This document shows positions 23,267 through 37,300 of a stretch of DNA of 64,000 nt, in pieces. Numbering within the stretch: the stretch's first letter is position 1; each line of letters begins with the position of its first letter. The translations under genes and the position numbers were made by a program. A model generated the notes under the pieces. That model worked only from the letters and a program-made list of their open reading frames with translations. It had not been told where the DNA came from and ran no database searches. This stretch comes from Haemonchus contortus (lineage: Eukaryota; Nematoda; Chromadorea; Rhabditida; Trichostrongylidae): contig LS997566.1 in assembly GCA_000469685.2 (NCBI GenBank), positions 47,200,373 to 47,264,372 of the forward strand, in the 5' to 3' direction.

Positions 23267-24568
23267 ATTTTTCATATTTCAGACCTCGGACTGTGATTTC
23301 CAGCCACATGACACTAATAGCCATAATTTTTCTCCGTCAGGATTCTTGGAAAATAGGTTTGAAGCACTCGGGATACCGCTTATCGAAATCGGTAATGATC
23401 ACTGATCAATGACTGCTCTATCCTGAGGTCCACCGAAATTGCTTTCTCTAGGTTTCACAACTTACTAGTGAGGGCCAGCATACGTCAAAAACATCAGAAT
23501 CGGATCTTTTTCCGAGTTTTTTTCAAAAACCGTTGTTCCATGTTTTTACTTCATAAATCCAACAAATGAAAGGTAGCAGCTTTCTGAGAATTAGCGATGA
23601 CACAACTTCTTGGCCTCCACCCAGTTGTCCGCTTTCATGTGGATTTTTTTTGCTGGGAAGCGTTCATATTTGATGAATTTTGATTTGGCCTGCAGTTTTT
23701 GTCAGCAGACTTGAAAATGCAAAGAAAGACATCCTGGAAAAATAGTTTTTTTTAACAAAAAACAACGAGAATTTGAAACAACACTTATACATAAACACTG
23801 GATGGCAAGGCGCTGAAAATTCCTATGAAGAAACAATCGACAAATAGGCCTCAATACGATAATCACAGTTACAAGCAATTCTTTAGGACAAGATGAGTGG
23901 CAGTAGCGAATTTTTTCCAACATACTGACAACAATTTTGAAAAGTGCGTAAAAATAAACTAACATGCCCGTATTATGTATCGGACCTTTATCGAAGTAGA
24001 AAGAAGTAGTTGATAGACTAGAAGGCTTACTTTCAAATACTGAAACCAAAACGGAGAAAGTCGTGACGGAGATCCATGAGCTAGTCAGAAGGCCGCTACG
24101 CGACTGCTCGCGAGACTGGCAAGTAGTGCGGACAAGACCTTCTCCCTTTTGACTACAATTCTCAGTGGAAAAAATATGAACATCACCAAATGGCTCCCTG
24201 AAGTACATCCACTTCTATCACACGTTACAATACGGTTAGTAAGTAAAGTAGTCAATGTGTTGTACTATAGAATCCATGTGGACGAGTTATCCCGAATGAA
24301 GTTGGGAATGATTGGAACTATTATGGCTAAGGAATGAGTTGCAGTTGACGGCGATCGCGATAACTCGTCCAAAAGGAAGACTTATTTTCGGGCCAAATTC
24401 GGCTTGTTTCAATGGTTGCGGTGTTGATGGCCTCCAATAGATTTGAATTATTGGGAAGTACAAAAAACCCTGGGAATAACGGAATCTGTTTTAGAGGCTT
24501 CATTTGAATTTTGTTTGTTGCTTTGGAGATATTCCTTCGTGGACCTTATGAGCTATGAAAAGGAAGTG
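23267..24568. other. Region downstream of the phospholipase-B-like gene
   Basis: A 168-codon open frame lies at 23702-24208 on the minus strand. It is Cys- and Ser-rich with no family pattern and no splice support, and could be 3' UTR or chance. Nothing else recognised. Confidence 0.35.
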
Positions 24569-27500
24569 TCATGTGTCTTCATCGATGAATTTGATGGAGC
24601 TGAGGCTGGCACCGAAGGGATGCGCCGGTTTTTTGATGTCAATGGTTCGACGAGGTTTGCGACACACGAAGAACAATACCGCGACTGCTAACAGCAAACA
24701 GAATACCAGCACAAATGCGGTGATCAACTTCGGATATATGGACGTCTCCTCGGCCACCTGAAATACCAAGTGAATTTTTTGGTACCGTAAACCTTTGGTC
24801 GAGAGAAATCTTCGGGAAGAATGTGAGAAAATGGTGATTCATATGCATTTTGAATCTCCGACATCCTTTCCCTCTTATATAATTTGAGGAATAAATAGAA
24901 CGTAAAATATCACCTACCAGTGGCGCTTTCCATATGCAGAATCCGCTGTTAGTGGCTGTTCGGAGGTAGGGGCACCGAAAATCAGGGCACATTAAGGGAG
25001 GTGCTATAGGGCGGTAATCTCGTAACCTGTAAGAGAGTTGAATATTTTCAAGAAAACCGGTAAAATAAAAATGATTACACATACCGATCACCGCTTTTCG
25101 TGAATAACGAATTCCAAATGGCGATATGTAAAAGTGATAGGCCCCTTTCCGAGAAATGAGCACAATCGTAGCCAAGAATACTCAGATCCATCCTGAACAA
25201 ATCGATCAGATCATGGAGCCGGTCGGTTTTCAATGGTTCTCTTGAGATCTAATTTGAACTTGGGCTTAAATAACAGTGTCGACCAAAGGATCGGGTGCTC
25301 TTGTGTAGGATTCAGAAGAGGGAGGGCAGTACTAAGATCGGAAGAGACATTCAACGCTACCATTCCTGTATCGAATCAGGGACAACAGTAACGAGTAGGA
25401 ACGACAGTCGTAAATAGGAAATAGAACGAACTGCTCTGGTAGGTTGGTCAAAGCCGAATCCCGTAGCAATGGCAGCACTTCCACAGTGAAATCAGAACGT
25501 CGGAAGTTTTTATGTATGATTGCTTCCATCTAAATAAATAATATAACAAAGTTTGCAAGTCAACAAAATTGTTCGACAAATAAGAGCCGCTAGGAGCTGA
25601 CCTGATCCCATACTGACATGGAATTATATTTGCTGTGTGTTTTCCACATGGACAGCAATTCACGACAAGCCTGAAAAGTCAAATTACCCGATCGATCGCA
25701 TGAATAAATTACAAATAGTTAAGCTTCAATATTGGGGTTCGAATAGAGAAATAATGGAGGGGTGAAAGCCCAGTTAACTTAAGCAGTTGTCTCACCGTGC
25801 ATTATTGTCTTCGAAACAATCACTGTTAGGTACAGGGTAATAGTAGTTGTCCCGAACAGATTTATGCTAAGTGAGTCAACTATCTAAGACAGTCAAATGG
25901 GATAGGCGACGAGACATCTGGCCAGGAATTGCCGCGTGCGGCGAGCGGATCGATTCCGCTGGTGGAAACTTTTTTATAGGAAGCGAGTGGTGGCTATGTA
26001 AGAGGAAGTGAATGAACTTTTACTATGAACATGCTACAACCCACATGTACAGCCGTAGGCGAAAAACATGCCGCGTCGCAATTGCGCGCATCAGTGGCGT
26101 ACAAGTCGGTCAAGGCGCTGCCGACCTCCTGCTAGGAACTATACGGTCGAAAAATAAAGGACCCACGACATGTGAGTGCGTAGCATCGGACCAGATACCA
26201 TTCCCTGATGTTCGTATTATGGCAATGAACGTCCTGACAGGGAGTTGTCGATGAAGCTCCTCAACTGCTTCTAGCACTTCAACGGCCGTTTGTCGTGATT
26301 CAGAAGCCTCACCATCCTGAATAAAGACCACATTCTGCTGGGAAGGTACGGTGCATCTTTGAGTAAGCCATGCCTATGTCTTGCTAAGCTAAATCGCTAA
26401 CACGATTGTTTACCTGGATTGTTGCTGCTATTAATATGAACTTCCATACATTTTCGTAGCCCTTAAACTGTTGTATGGATTCAGCGATCGTTCTGTAACC
26501 ATTGATTATCAACGTACAAAAACTAGATTTACAGAATTCATCAAGAAGAATTATCTCTAACTAATCTCTCCCAGAATCTCCTAGAAACTCAATCTTATAG
26601 ATTGTTTCAGGTTGTTTACTGGAACAAAGAAGAAAATAAGGAGAGGACCTAAGACGATCCACAGTTACCTGGCCTGTTCTCTCAGACTGTCATCGCGTGC
26701 ATTACTTTCTACTATGATCAAATCCGGATTGAACACTTTGAACATCTTATCCAACGATGGAAGATCTGTCGAAGAGGACCGATGATCACATGAATCCAAA
26801 ATTCCTAAAACATTATTCAATGACTTTTTCATATGTACACTATTTTCGCGGTCGTTCAGAAATCGAGAAAACCGGTCTCAAATTATAGAAACAGAGTTGA
26901 AAATTGGAAAACTTTCCTGCACTGTTTTAAGGAACTTCAATAACCTCCAGCCCAGAGCAGTCCCTTTCCAAAAGTTTGAGAAAAATAGACTGACTCTTTA
27001 AAAAATCGAGTTACAGAAGGTGGCTATACGCGCAATTTGAAGCCGTACATCCAAAACAACAAAAACCTCTTGGGAGCGACTCCGTTAAGAGCCTGGGAGT
27101 ATAGAAGACCTGAACGTGCACTCTCCTCCCTCATGCACCCTATGTATATGAGCTGCAGCGGAAATGTACGAGTTACTTACAAAAATTGGATGGAGGTTGG
27201 ACAGTTGCATTAACCATTTGCTAAGTACGCCATGCAATCACTTTTATCCATAATCGAAGTGGCATTTGATGCGTTCTCAACCTATACCTACGGGAATCAG
27301 CCAATACACAGGTGGGTGATTCGGCTCCTCAAGAAGAATATGCGGGATATCACCGTGCCCATTCGAAGGTTTATGGACTTGTTTGTCGTTCATGGGTTTT
27401 CTCAAATACAAACTGTAGAGCAGGCATTTATCGCGGCTATACCTTCGACATCAAGGAAATTGATTTCAAGAACTCTGAGTCAAGAGAGTCGTCCGAGATC

Positions 27501-27768
27501 ACGAGACCTCACCCACTGATCTGAGTGTTTTTCTCGCTAATATGGTTCGAAAATAAGAAGCAGGAAAGCAAATCTCACCAGCTTGAAGCTCTGAGTAGTT
27601 TGATTTGCAGTAGGTGGCCAAATGCCCGATATCCGCATAAATCGAAATGGACGTCGGCCGAAGTGTGTCGGACGTGTCTTCCGTATCAGACGGCGGAATA
27701 CGTGTACAGGAACCGAGAGCTGTCACTGCGAGCGGATAGTCAAGCGTCTGCTCTTCGAGCTGATCGGC
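24569..27768 (-). CDS. Phospholipase-B1-like (GDSL) type I membrane protein, catalytic residues lost
   Basis: Nine exons join in phase: 27768-27579, 26804-26669, 26492-26414, 26337-about 26170 or 26140, 25670-25602, 25529-25432, 25192-25085, 25026-24918 and 24757-24569. They give about 385 residues, one PLB domain. PLB landmarks in order: TLRPTSISIYADIGHLAT (family: LRP..I...GDSLTAG), LPSLDKMFKVFNPDLI (LPN....FNP), WKFILIAATIQ (WK..T.FIG.NDLC), EVLEAVEELHRQLP, RRSDFTVEVLPLLRD, ILGYDCAHFSERGL (YDC.HFS), and CPDFRCPYLRT. A 23-residue membrane helix (LITAFVLVFCLLLAVAVLFF) and a basic tail follow, as in PLB1. The GDS nucleophile Ser is replaced (GHL) and the block III Asn is gone; the final Asp/His pair remains. 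A signal-peptide exon upstream of 27768 was not found. Splice sites and frame look intact. Confidence 0.82.
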
Positions 27769-30700
27769 CTAAAAACTTCCAGCTACTCCAGCTCACACCA
27801 TTACGCTTATCTGAAGGTTGTTATTTTGCATTTGTTCATTTGTTAGCATTATTGTTTTGCATGTTAGTTCAGAATATTCTAAACAGGACGTCAAACGGGG
27901 GAACAGTTGCCCGGAACTGGAAGTCTGGGACCATTTTTTCCTACCCTTCTACTTGGGTTCTGAGATCTAATGGCACGTTTTTTCTCACTAGTGGTCCCGA
28001 TATAAGCTTCTGTTTGAGTAGCTACTTGGCCAGCGCATTACTCAGTACATTCCTTGGTTACCAGACATCTGCTATCCTCCCGACTTTATATGGTGGTGAT
28101 GGAACGGAGGTCATAAGAGTTAATAGGCAATTTTGCCCAACTGGCTTGCGAGCATTTCAACGGACAATTCCAATAATGGTGGCCCCTTCGCTACACTACG
28201 TAATTAAAAACACGTAATTAAAAGGGCATTGTTGAATTCTGCAAGAAAGAAGGTGCTAAAAGGGTAGGAGCATTTGTGAGTTTGTCCTTAGGCTTATACC
28301 CATAGAAGGGAATAAAGAAGAATTATAAAGGTAAATAAACAAATATGAGGTCAGCCATAAGGAGTCGAATGGGATTAGGATTTCCGTAAGGGATCAGACA
28401 TGGCAGTTTCAGAAAGAAAAGTCTTATTTAAGTATTCGTGCATAGCTCTCAATCTTATCTACTCTACCGTTCCCCTCTCTTCACTCCCACTCGTTCAATG
28501 GGAGTATAGCGACGGAGGAGGAGAGGAGTGGGCCCTGTGTCGAGACTAAAATATGGGCAATCATAATTTGCAGAAACGACTTCCACTGCCAAATTTGACT
28601 CCATCGCCAGATCTATTCCAAGTCTCTCTTCAGCATGTACCTACCCTCAACATCAATCATGATATGATCTCAACTTTAAACAAACTGGAATTTGGCAACT
28701 TTTCTCACGAAGGTACGGGGGGTCTACCTTCGTGAAAGACAGCAGAAAAAGCGAGGCAAAATTAAGTGTTGATTATGAATAAGCAACGATTACCAACTTG
28801 TAATGAGATGAGTTGCATCCATTGATCATAGAATTCTCTATCAGTAGTCAATTTCTCTTCAATTCGTTTCACATCTTCAGAACGAGGATTCGATCGACAG
28901 AAATGAACGATAAAGAGAAGTATAAAAGGGAACATGGCGCGTCATCTACGACACATATCGGCTGATCTGAAAAATTTATTGAAAACGTTGTGGGGTTTTC
29001 CTTTTTTTGGATGACGAAATGAGGATTGACGATGACAAGCGATTTTAGGACCATCGATACGGAAAGCAAGGCAAGATCGCAATTCTCTATGAGCCATTTT
29101 AGACAGAAATAGGCTTCAAGGAATGCTGAAAAACTTGAAGAGTTCCTGATTTTTGTAAAGAATTCATAAGCAGTAAAGCTCTCTCGAGTAGATTTGCTGA
29201 AAAATCTGCTTAATTATGAGCACCAAGATACAGAACGAACGATGACAAAGGAGGTATACTGCAAGCAGGTCGTGCGGGTTGGGTTAGCTATTCAAGTAAA
29301 AATGGTTTCCTTGGTTATCGGAATAGAGGGCTTCCCTCTACGATAAGGCTTGACCACAAACAACAAGCAACATACTGAAGAACTTTCGGCAGTTTCAATG
29401 GAAAATCTCCGTTCCCATGCCTCTTCCCACCCATTTCACGAAGCAGACTTTTAGAAGGCCCATCGAACATTTATTCATTCCCTTGTCTCCATAACGTTTT
29501 CGCCATGAAGAACATAAATTTTGTCGGTGACGTCAAAATGTAGCAGAAAGCCATTTTCATAACGGACAATTGAATTGCGGATGAAGAAGGCATTGCCTAT
29601 CTATGGCATATCAAATAGGCGGCAGAGTGTGGGAATAGGGGCATATATAGCATTTTACAATGGATTACGAAAAACGTTCCCTATATTTGTATAGAGGAAG
29701 AAATTGAGTAGAAAATGGCACTGTTCACAGAGTGACTCAACAGTTGGTCGGTCGATCGGTCGCCATCTGGCATGCAACCACAATTTGATGGAGGTTAGAA
29801 GTGGTTGTCATGTTCTGCAAGCAATTTTTTTCAGCATCATGGTCTTGTTGGCTTGGACATCTGTCAAAATGTCCCAGATGAACATAGCGATCCCGTCGGG
29901 TCATAAAAACTGACGCTCAGGCACCCCAAATCAATTACACACCCCATCTCCCATACGCAATGGTTGCCAGTTCGGGGGTTTCACCTGATTTGCTCCATGA
30001 CTCAACTAATAAGTGACGGTTTTTTCTTCTGTCGAGTGCAGCGAAGACAAACATCTGACTAACTGTCAAACAATTGAGACGTCAAACAAAAACGATGATC
30101 ATTCCTTTCACATAGTTTTTGGGTAAACTTCGGGCCGGTCAGCCTTAATGTTTGGTTCCTTGTGATGGATGGAAGGATGAGCGAGAGGGAATTAGATAAT
30201 CCTTCGAGTTGGGGGATCGTGTCGGCATGAAAGAACCTTTGAACTTTTCCGAGAACAGGTAGGTAGAAGGTGAGTCATTGGGTAAGGACCACCCGAGACA
30301 CGGTGAGGCTTCGAAAATTGGCCCAGTACGACTCCTTCTGGCTAATAAGACGATGTTCGAAGTCTAACTTTCGGCAGAAGTCCGAAGCCAATTAGCCGAA
30401 CCTGGAGAGATGGAAGAATTGATTATTTCGACTCCACTGGGCAGAGGAGCTTTTAGCTTAACAAATGTGGCTTCCTCCATTCTCATATTCCCCTTCCGAA
30501 AACAGACCCAAGTTATCTCAACAAGGGTAACCCGAATCCATGTCCGGGAAAATCCGCTACTATATTAGTGCGTATTTTTTCGAACATTAACCATATTTAT
30601 CCGCAGGTCTAACGGTGATATCTTGAAAGTAGATGATGAGAAGATGCTGCATGGAGGAATTATTCACTCAGAATTTTTTATGAACTGAGATTGGCCCTTT

Positions 30701-32850
30701 TTACCCAGTGGGTGGGCCAACAAAACAAACAAAAAGAGCCACGCTTTCTAAGAAGTAAAATAAACAGTACCAACAAAAGCTCAAACTAATCGCAACCGTA
30801 CACTGAGAGGTATAAAAGCGTGGCGCATTCCGCGAGAAGGAATCAATCAACGTCATAGGACTATTCAGTCAAACGATTTCTCATCCAGGATTCACCCATT
30901 GATATAGAAGTGGAAGGGAAAGGGTGGGAAGTTATTAATACAATAAAAAAGTTTTAGTCTTACTTAGAGGGACAATCAGATCTACCCAAGTGTCATGGAA
31001 AGGAAGGAATGAATCATCGAGAACGGAATTGCGAAATTTTCTCGGCCAGAAGGTAAACATTACCGGCGATTAGTCAGGCAGCAGAAAAAAGTAATCAAAA
31101 ATTGCTTTCTGGTTTTCGCGAGTTTTTCAAAATGTTTCTTGATGAAAGGAAAATGAAAATCTCAAACAGGTTCTCTTTACATACCGTGCAAACTGGAATC
31201 AAGGAAAAGTCGGTGCTAAAATTAGAATTGTAGGAAGAAACCTAGAAAATCTTGAAAATGTTTTGAGAGTCCTTGGAAACGGTTTCCGATACCGAGTGGA
31301 AGATTTCCATGGATAGCAGGAACAACATTACTTGCTAACTGGAATTCTTGTAAAAAAGGAGAAAAGTAAAGAAAAGCTCAAACCGCCTCAATCACAACAG
31401 CAAACACATTTTGCCTACAATAACGTAAAGAATTTATCGCTAACATTTGAGCCTTTCGTTTTTAGCATAAACAGCGTCACGTAAAGATGCAGCAGCCCAT
31501 CCTGTTCACTGTGCCCTCCCACAAAAAATAGGGTTTTGGTTTTTTGTTATTCAAGCAATGAAGTCATTCGCGCTGTTTTGGTAAGCTGCTGGTAGGTGAA
31601 TAACAGCTTTACTCACCATAAATAGTACCAGATTCTTTGCAGAAAGAAGTAACTGATGTAAGAAAACGCGAGTTTGTAAATTAGCTGGTCCACAAACTTA
31701 TCCAGGCACACCTCATATCTCTAGCAACATTGCAAAACGAGTTCACTGACGATTATGACTAGAATAGAAATAATAAGTAAAGTGATGGAACGGAAAGTGG
31801 TATTTCAGTCTCAAGATGGAACCTCCGGAGTTTCCTGACCGACCATATTACTGCTTATGAAGGATAGAGTTTGAAGTTCAGAAGGAATCTCAAAAGGAGG
31901 AATCACCAGTTACCACCTTTGGGAGAAAGGTTGCGAGTACCATGTGAGGACAGAGGAGTTATTTTTTTACTGCAGTGCTAAAGGAGCGAATTATGAATAG
32001 TGGGTAACAAATAGAATTTCTTTTCATTAGAAGGCGTCAAATATTTTACAGATGCATCACTGGTGATGCATACATTTGTTGATTTCTGATTGTTGTAAAG
32101 GAAAAAAATAAGTCCGAAAAATTGCAGAATGCGTAAAGACTTTTCCGAAAACGTATTAAAACGTCTCAAACATCATTGTAAACAAAGATGAATGCATGGC
32201 GTATTCCAAGGGTTTGATTAAATATTAGCAAAATGGCGCAAAGCAGAAACATGACGACCCAGAGAGACTAGACAAAGAACTGAAACAGAGGGCTGCTGTC
32301 TGAAATTGAAATTGAATAGGGCGGAATGAACAGATGCGTAAACTGGCAAGGAGCCAGGAAACGGAACAAGTCCATTGGATGTGAAATAAACCACAAAAGC
32401 CCTTTTGTTCTGATAGGCAAGCGGAAACTGTAACTGTAACAGCCTGGCACTACTCTCGTCACCTTTGAATTCCAATATCAATAACAACAAATTACCATAA
32501 TTTAAAAAGAGTAAAGTGCTATGATAAATCAACTAAGTACAAAGGAGGTTCTCGAATTACCGCTGAAAACCGATTCTTTCTCTCTGCAACTGAGCATCTG
32601 ATGGTCATGGAGTTTCCGTACAAACAATATGCCTGCCTTTTCTACATGGAACTGAATCGAGAAAGCCCAGATGAATTCCCCTTAAATGTACTTTCCCTGA
32701 ATTGGCATTCAGAGATTGCTCGCTAAAAGTTAACTAATAATTTTTTCGGCAGGAACATCAGAAAAAGCAGCTCAAGACGTCAAATGAGCCATTTCGATGA
32801 AGGGACGCCTAAAATAAGTCATCACCCTTTATGAAACAATAGTTGGACGG

Positions 32851-32916
32851 GGGGTGGTGTAGTGACAAGTGGTGCATGATCACACAGGCATGGTCACGGA
32901 TTTGAATCCCGGATCC
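32851..32916 (+). other. tRNA-derived SINE-like remnant
   Basis: GGTGGTGTAGTGACAAGTGG resembles a tRNA D-arm/box A, and GGATTTGAATCCCGGAT resembles a T-arm/box B. The word GCATGGTCACGG between them is shared with the copy at 58.4 kb. Confidence 0.55.
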
Positions 32917-34341
32917 ATATCCGCCTGGACCAATGAAGACTTCAATCCCTCGAGGACTGATTATTCGGAACTAGACTCGTCCAGGACGGTAAAAGAACTG
33001 ATTGAATCATCGGAAAGGCTTCATTATCTGTCTCCGAACTATATTCTTATGATTCATGGCACTGAGTTTACTACGAAAAATAGGAGGAGACAAAAGGTCT
33101 CTCATCGTAGGCGTGAGCAAAAAATTGCCCATCAGTGAATTCGTCGCGAACTGGTTCTCTGCTAGGCTGCTGATGATTGTTTTTTCAACCGGGATCCATT
33201 AAGTATTACTGTTGTGTAATGCAGAAAAATAGTCCCATTAATAAGTAGGATCGATGAGTGCACGCGTGCAAGAGCACAGGAACAAGCGAAACAACGTGTA
33301 TGGACTCAAAAAAAGGGATACAGGATTCATGAAGGGATGAGGTGAATGTGAGTGATTCACTCAAGGTGGTCAAACCGAGTAGTAGTGGGACTCGGAGTTT
33401 AGTGGGGAAGGGGAAAGTATACATGGTTTCAAATGGAAGTGCATCCAAAAAAGGACTTCTGGGATAAAAACTCATGACCAGCAAAGTTTGAACGAAAGGA
33501 GGAAGAGAGACGTGAGCATCCGATCCAGGAAGATAAAAAGCAGAATATCTCCTAGTTCGTCCTACGCCTGAACTCATTTTTTTTCAGTTCTATATCCATA
33601 TATCATACACGCCAACCCTGGTGTACGCGTACATACCCCAAATATGGGGAAATGGCCAGAAAAATGATGCAGCACTTTGTCCTATGGACACAAACCGCCT
33701 ATCAATCCGGACATTCGTAAGATACTAAAGACATAATCGCCCTAGCCGCCGGATTCTAGCTGACCCTACGAAACGATTTTCCAGAGGCACCTGTGAATGG
33801 ACTTGCCAGTACCTCCAGCTTTATTCAGGTACATACCATATTTGATCATCTGTGACAAATTATAAGAGGAGGCGTAGAAAAAATGCTGTAAGGGAGGTAA
33901 TCGCCCTCCCAAAGAGGCCTATGTCGCCCATGTTGGGCTCTGAAGCAAATGGTAACAAATCGACCACCAGTACATGTACGAAAATAATTGAGAGCATTGA
34001 AACGGGAAAATGTACACGCATGAACGATTTGTCGCATTAATCGCCACAGCGTACCAAAATGGCCCTGCCAATGACGTCCCACATCCGGAGATAGCAAAAT
34101 AAACTACGCCGTTAAATTCGTACTATACGTTTTATGCCTCCATTAGAGGGTAACGTCAAGGCCTTGGCATTGATCCAGCAGGAGTTGCGGATCCCTACAG
34201 TGTTCTAGATTAGTTACAATCAGGAAAAAGATTGGTTTCGGTCAGCCCATTCTCGGATGCGCCATGCACTCGACTTCTTTGGAATCGCAACAACGCCGGA
34301 GCAGACATGAAACTTTTAGTTGAAAATTTTCAATCATTTTT

Positions 34342-34393
34342 GCTTTTTTAACAATGAAAGCGATTACATTTTCGCTTTCATTGTTAAAAAAGC
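34342..34393. repeat. Perfect 21-bp inverted repeat
   Basis: Arms GCTTTTTTAACAATGAAAGC(G) and its exact reverse complement, separated by 10 bases (ATTACATTTT). Confidence 0.85.
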
Positions 34394-37300
34394 TCGTAGA
34401 GATACCTCAAGACAGCTCTCGGATACCCCAGAGACGTACAACTACCCATTGCGGTACTTCGTTATTTTTTATTACTTCACAGTTACTGCTTCAGATTGCC
34501 GCAACAACAAATGATTTGAGTTCAGCAACAGTTCCGATAATAGGTAGCAACGATAGTAATATGGTGAGAAAACCGGATTCCCGGTCATAACTGTGGCGTT
34601 GAAGTTGGAGTGAAAATTAAGTATCAGCTACTAAAGATTCACGTTGCCCTTTGAATGCTGGCGGAGCGTTGATGTAGTTCAAAATGAAATATGACGAGGC
34701 ATTCTCACTTGCCTTTATGAGATTGCTTACTACGTCGAGAAAAAGTCGGCAAAAAGAAGGAGGACAGGCTCAGCTGCGGACTTATAAATGGTTCACGGGA
34801 AAATCGGTATTGTCGTTTGGAAAACGGAAATCGTGAATTTCAAAAGCAAAATTTGGACAAAAAGCAGATAGAACACTTGAGATCTCGATAAAGTACGGGT
34901 ACTTCAGTTTTTTGAAGTTGCCAGACGCAAATGTCGGACATGGAGGAAACGGGATGACGGGTACGAACTCTTCTGTCGCGACGATTGGTTTGTCACATCA
35001 AACCTTCACTCGTAGATAGATATCGTTAATCTTTGCTAAGTTGTTCTCCGATGAAAGGCGTGAATTGAGAAGAATCTAATGGCACAATCTGGACAAATGG
35101 GACCACTTGACAGCAGAACAGCTATCCCAACCTTTTCAGAATATTAGATCATGGCAATTAATGAGCAATAGCCAACTGGGAGGTCCATTCCGCAATTAAA
35201 GGCCGCTTATAAATGAAATATGTGCATAAAACACAGGAGGAGGTCAACGATAGGATGGAAATGAGACGCTGACAATCGACGAAGTAGTGGGTGGGACCTG
35301 CTGGGCGCCGGCAGCGGAATGACCAGTGAGTGAGCCGTCGAGTTCGTAACGACTCTAGTAACATAAAATGAGTTTGCTGCAGAGAAGATGAAATAGAAAA
35401 TGGTTGCCCCATTGGGAGACCGGAAATGGGAGCCACGTAGGTGCATAGTGGTCAACAACGTTCTATCAAAGCTTTGAGGCCCAAAAGCAGCCGACATCTC
35501 TGCTCACGACAATGAGTCATTTGTTCTGACTACATGTAAGGAGAATGATTATGAAGGATTGCAGAGGCTCTAAGGAAGGTAGCAACAGCATACCGAAAGG
35601 AAAATTGTGATTACGGCGGCCAAGAGAGCAATATGCGAGCGATGAATGAATGCAGAACCCTGCACAAGTAATCTTTCAAGTACTCCCGTTCCCATTCTTA
35701 AGAACTCGTGTTCTGAAAACTGTTTGCAACTTCCGAAAAAAGGATGTATCAATTCGAGAAGCCTCCTTTCCTTCCACCAAAAAATATCCTTGAATCGAAA
35801 GCCATGGATCACATCGGGATCTTAGTTCTGAATGACCGGACAAAAAGCTCCATTGCTCGACTGGATCGAATTGTAAGATGAATGCGAAGACGTAAACAAT
35901 AAACTCATAGAGGCCAAGAATTGTACACAACATAACGATACCTATGCAATGCAATAAATAGCAATGGCAAGCTGAAAAAGTCTTTCAAAAATTCGGTTAT
36001 GAAAAAAAGTCTGCCTGGTCGTCCTATGGCTGCTACTTACAAAGAGAGCTGTCTCCGGACCATTAGAGTATTACGGTCACCTTTCCCTCAGAAAAAAACG
36101 CCACCCTTTTTTCGCAGTGAACGATTGGGGTAATCTAGCTTTGAAAGTGCATCTGATTGGCTTCTCAGTGTATTGCCTGGATAGTGTATGTATTCAAATG
36201 TTCTCAAAGGCCTGAAAGGTAAGATGCGTGCACGGCGCATCCCGAAATGGGGCAATCAGCCACAACCGACTCGTGGTTTTCCTCATAAACCTCGGAAAAG
36301 AAAGATAAGGTGAACTTGAGTGACATTCTAGGTTTAATTCCACTCCATGCACCCACTCACCATACTCAACCAGGAGAGCCGTCGTCATCACCCAGAGAAC
36401 AGCGCAGAAAAGGCAGCCGAGTCGAATGGGAGGTAATGTGAGTTGTCGAACGGCCAGACATCGAAATAACTAAGCGGTAGTCACAAGGCTCGGCCCGGTA
36501 GCTGTCACATGCATACTGAAAACTAATGAGACACGGATATGCTTAGGGGAGCACTGTTGTTAGTGTTCAGGCCTTCAAAAGAAGTATTTATAGTCGTAGG
36601 ACCACAGATGCATTCCGGAGTTTTCTGAGGGTAAATTTCATGAAAAAATCGTTACAGAAACAAGCCCTGACGTACAGGAGTCAGTCTCAAGAGAAATCGT
36701 AGCCCACACGTCCAGCCTTAGCGGCCTAGTCACTCAACACCTCCTCCGATTAGTGGGTTCGGCACAAATTTGATCCCAAGACTACCAATTCATTCAAAAT
36801 TACATCGAAACGAATATGGAATAGTACAATGTGCCGCCTGACTATGCGCACTGTTGAAAGATCAAGTCTAGAATCAGTGGGTACTGACGAAAAGTCAAGC
36901 GTAGTTAAAGCCAGGGCACTTTTCTTCGATCAACTGCCTTTCTTGGAATGACTTCTTAGAGGCACAGATGCCATAGATGCCATTCCGTAGCTCTCACCGT
37001 TGAAGGCAGAGTTAATCTTGAAGTACGCTTTCTAAGATGAAAAGCGGAAGTATTGGTTAGAAGTAGTACATCGGTCGTGAAGGAATCGAGGAAATTTCGT
37101 CAATTTTGCGAAAATAGGGCTTCTCAAAAATAGTGAATACAGAGGTTGCACGAGATTTCCACGACCGGAATGATACGAAAGCGGTGTTTGGACGAGACTT
37201 CAATTGTTGCAATTGCCCGAAGAACTGACTAGAAGAAGTCGAAATCGTTCAGTATTGCCTTCCATTGTCGCCATGGATCACGACAAGGTGTTGAAATTCC

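Noticed and set aside
20186..27768. Operon of lipid genes (lipid-binding protein and phospholipase-like gene)
   Set aside because: The two genes are on opposite strands and separated by a mobile element; both touching lipids is probably coincidence.
27525..28217. 230-codon plus-strand open frame
   Set aside because: It runs antisense across the phospholipase-like exon at 27579-27768 and its upstream flank, has no family pattern or splice support, and looks like a chance reading.
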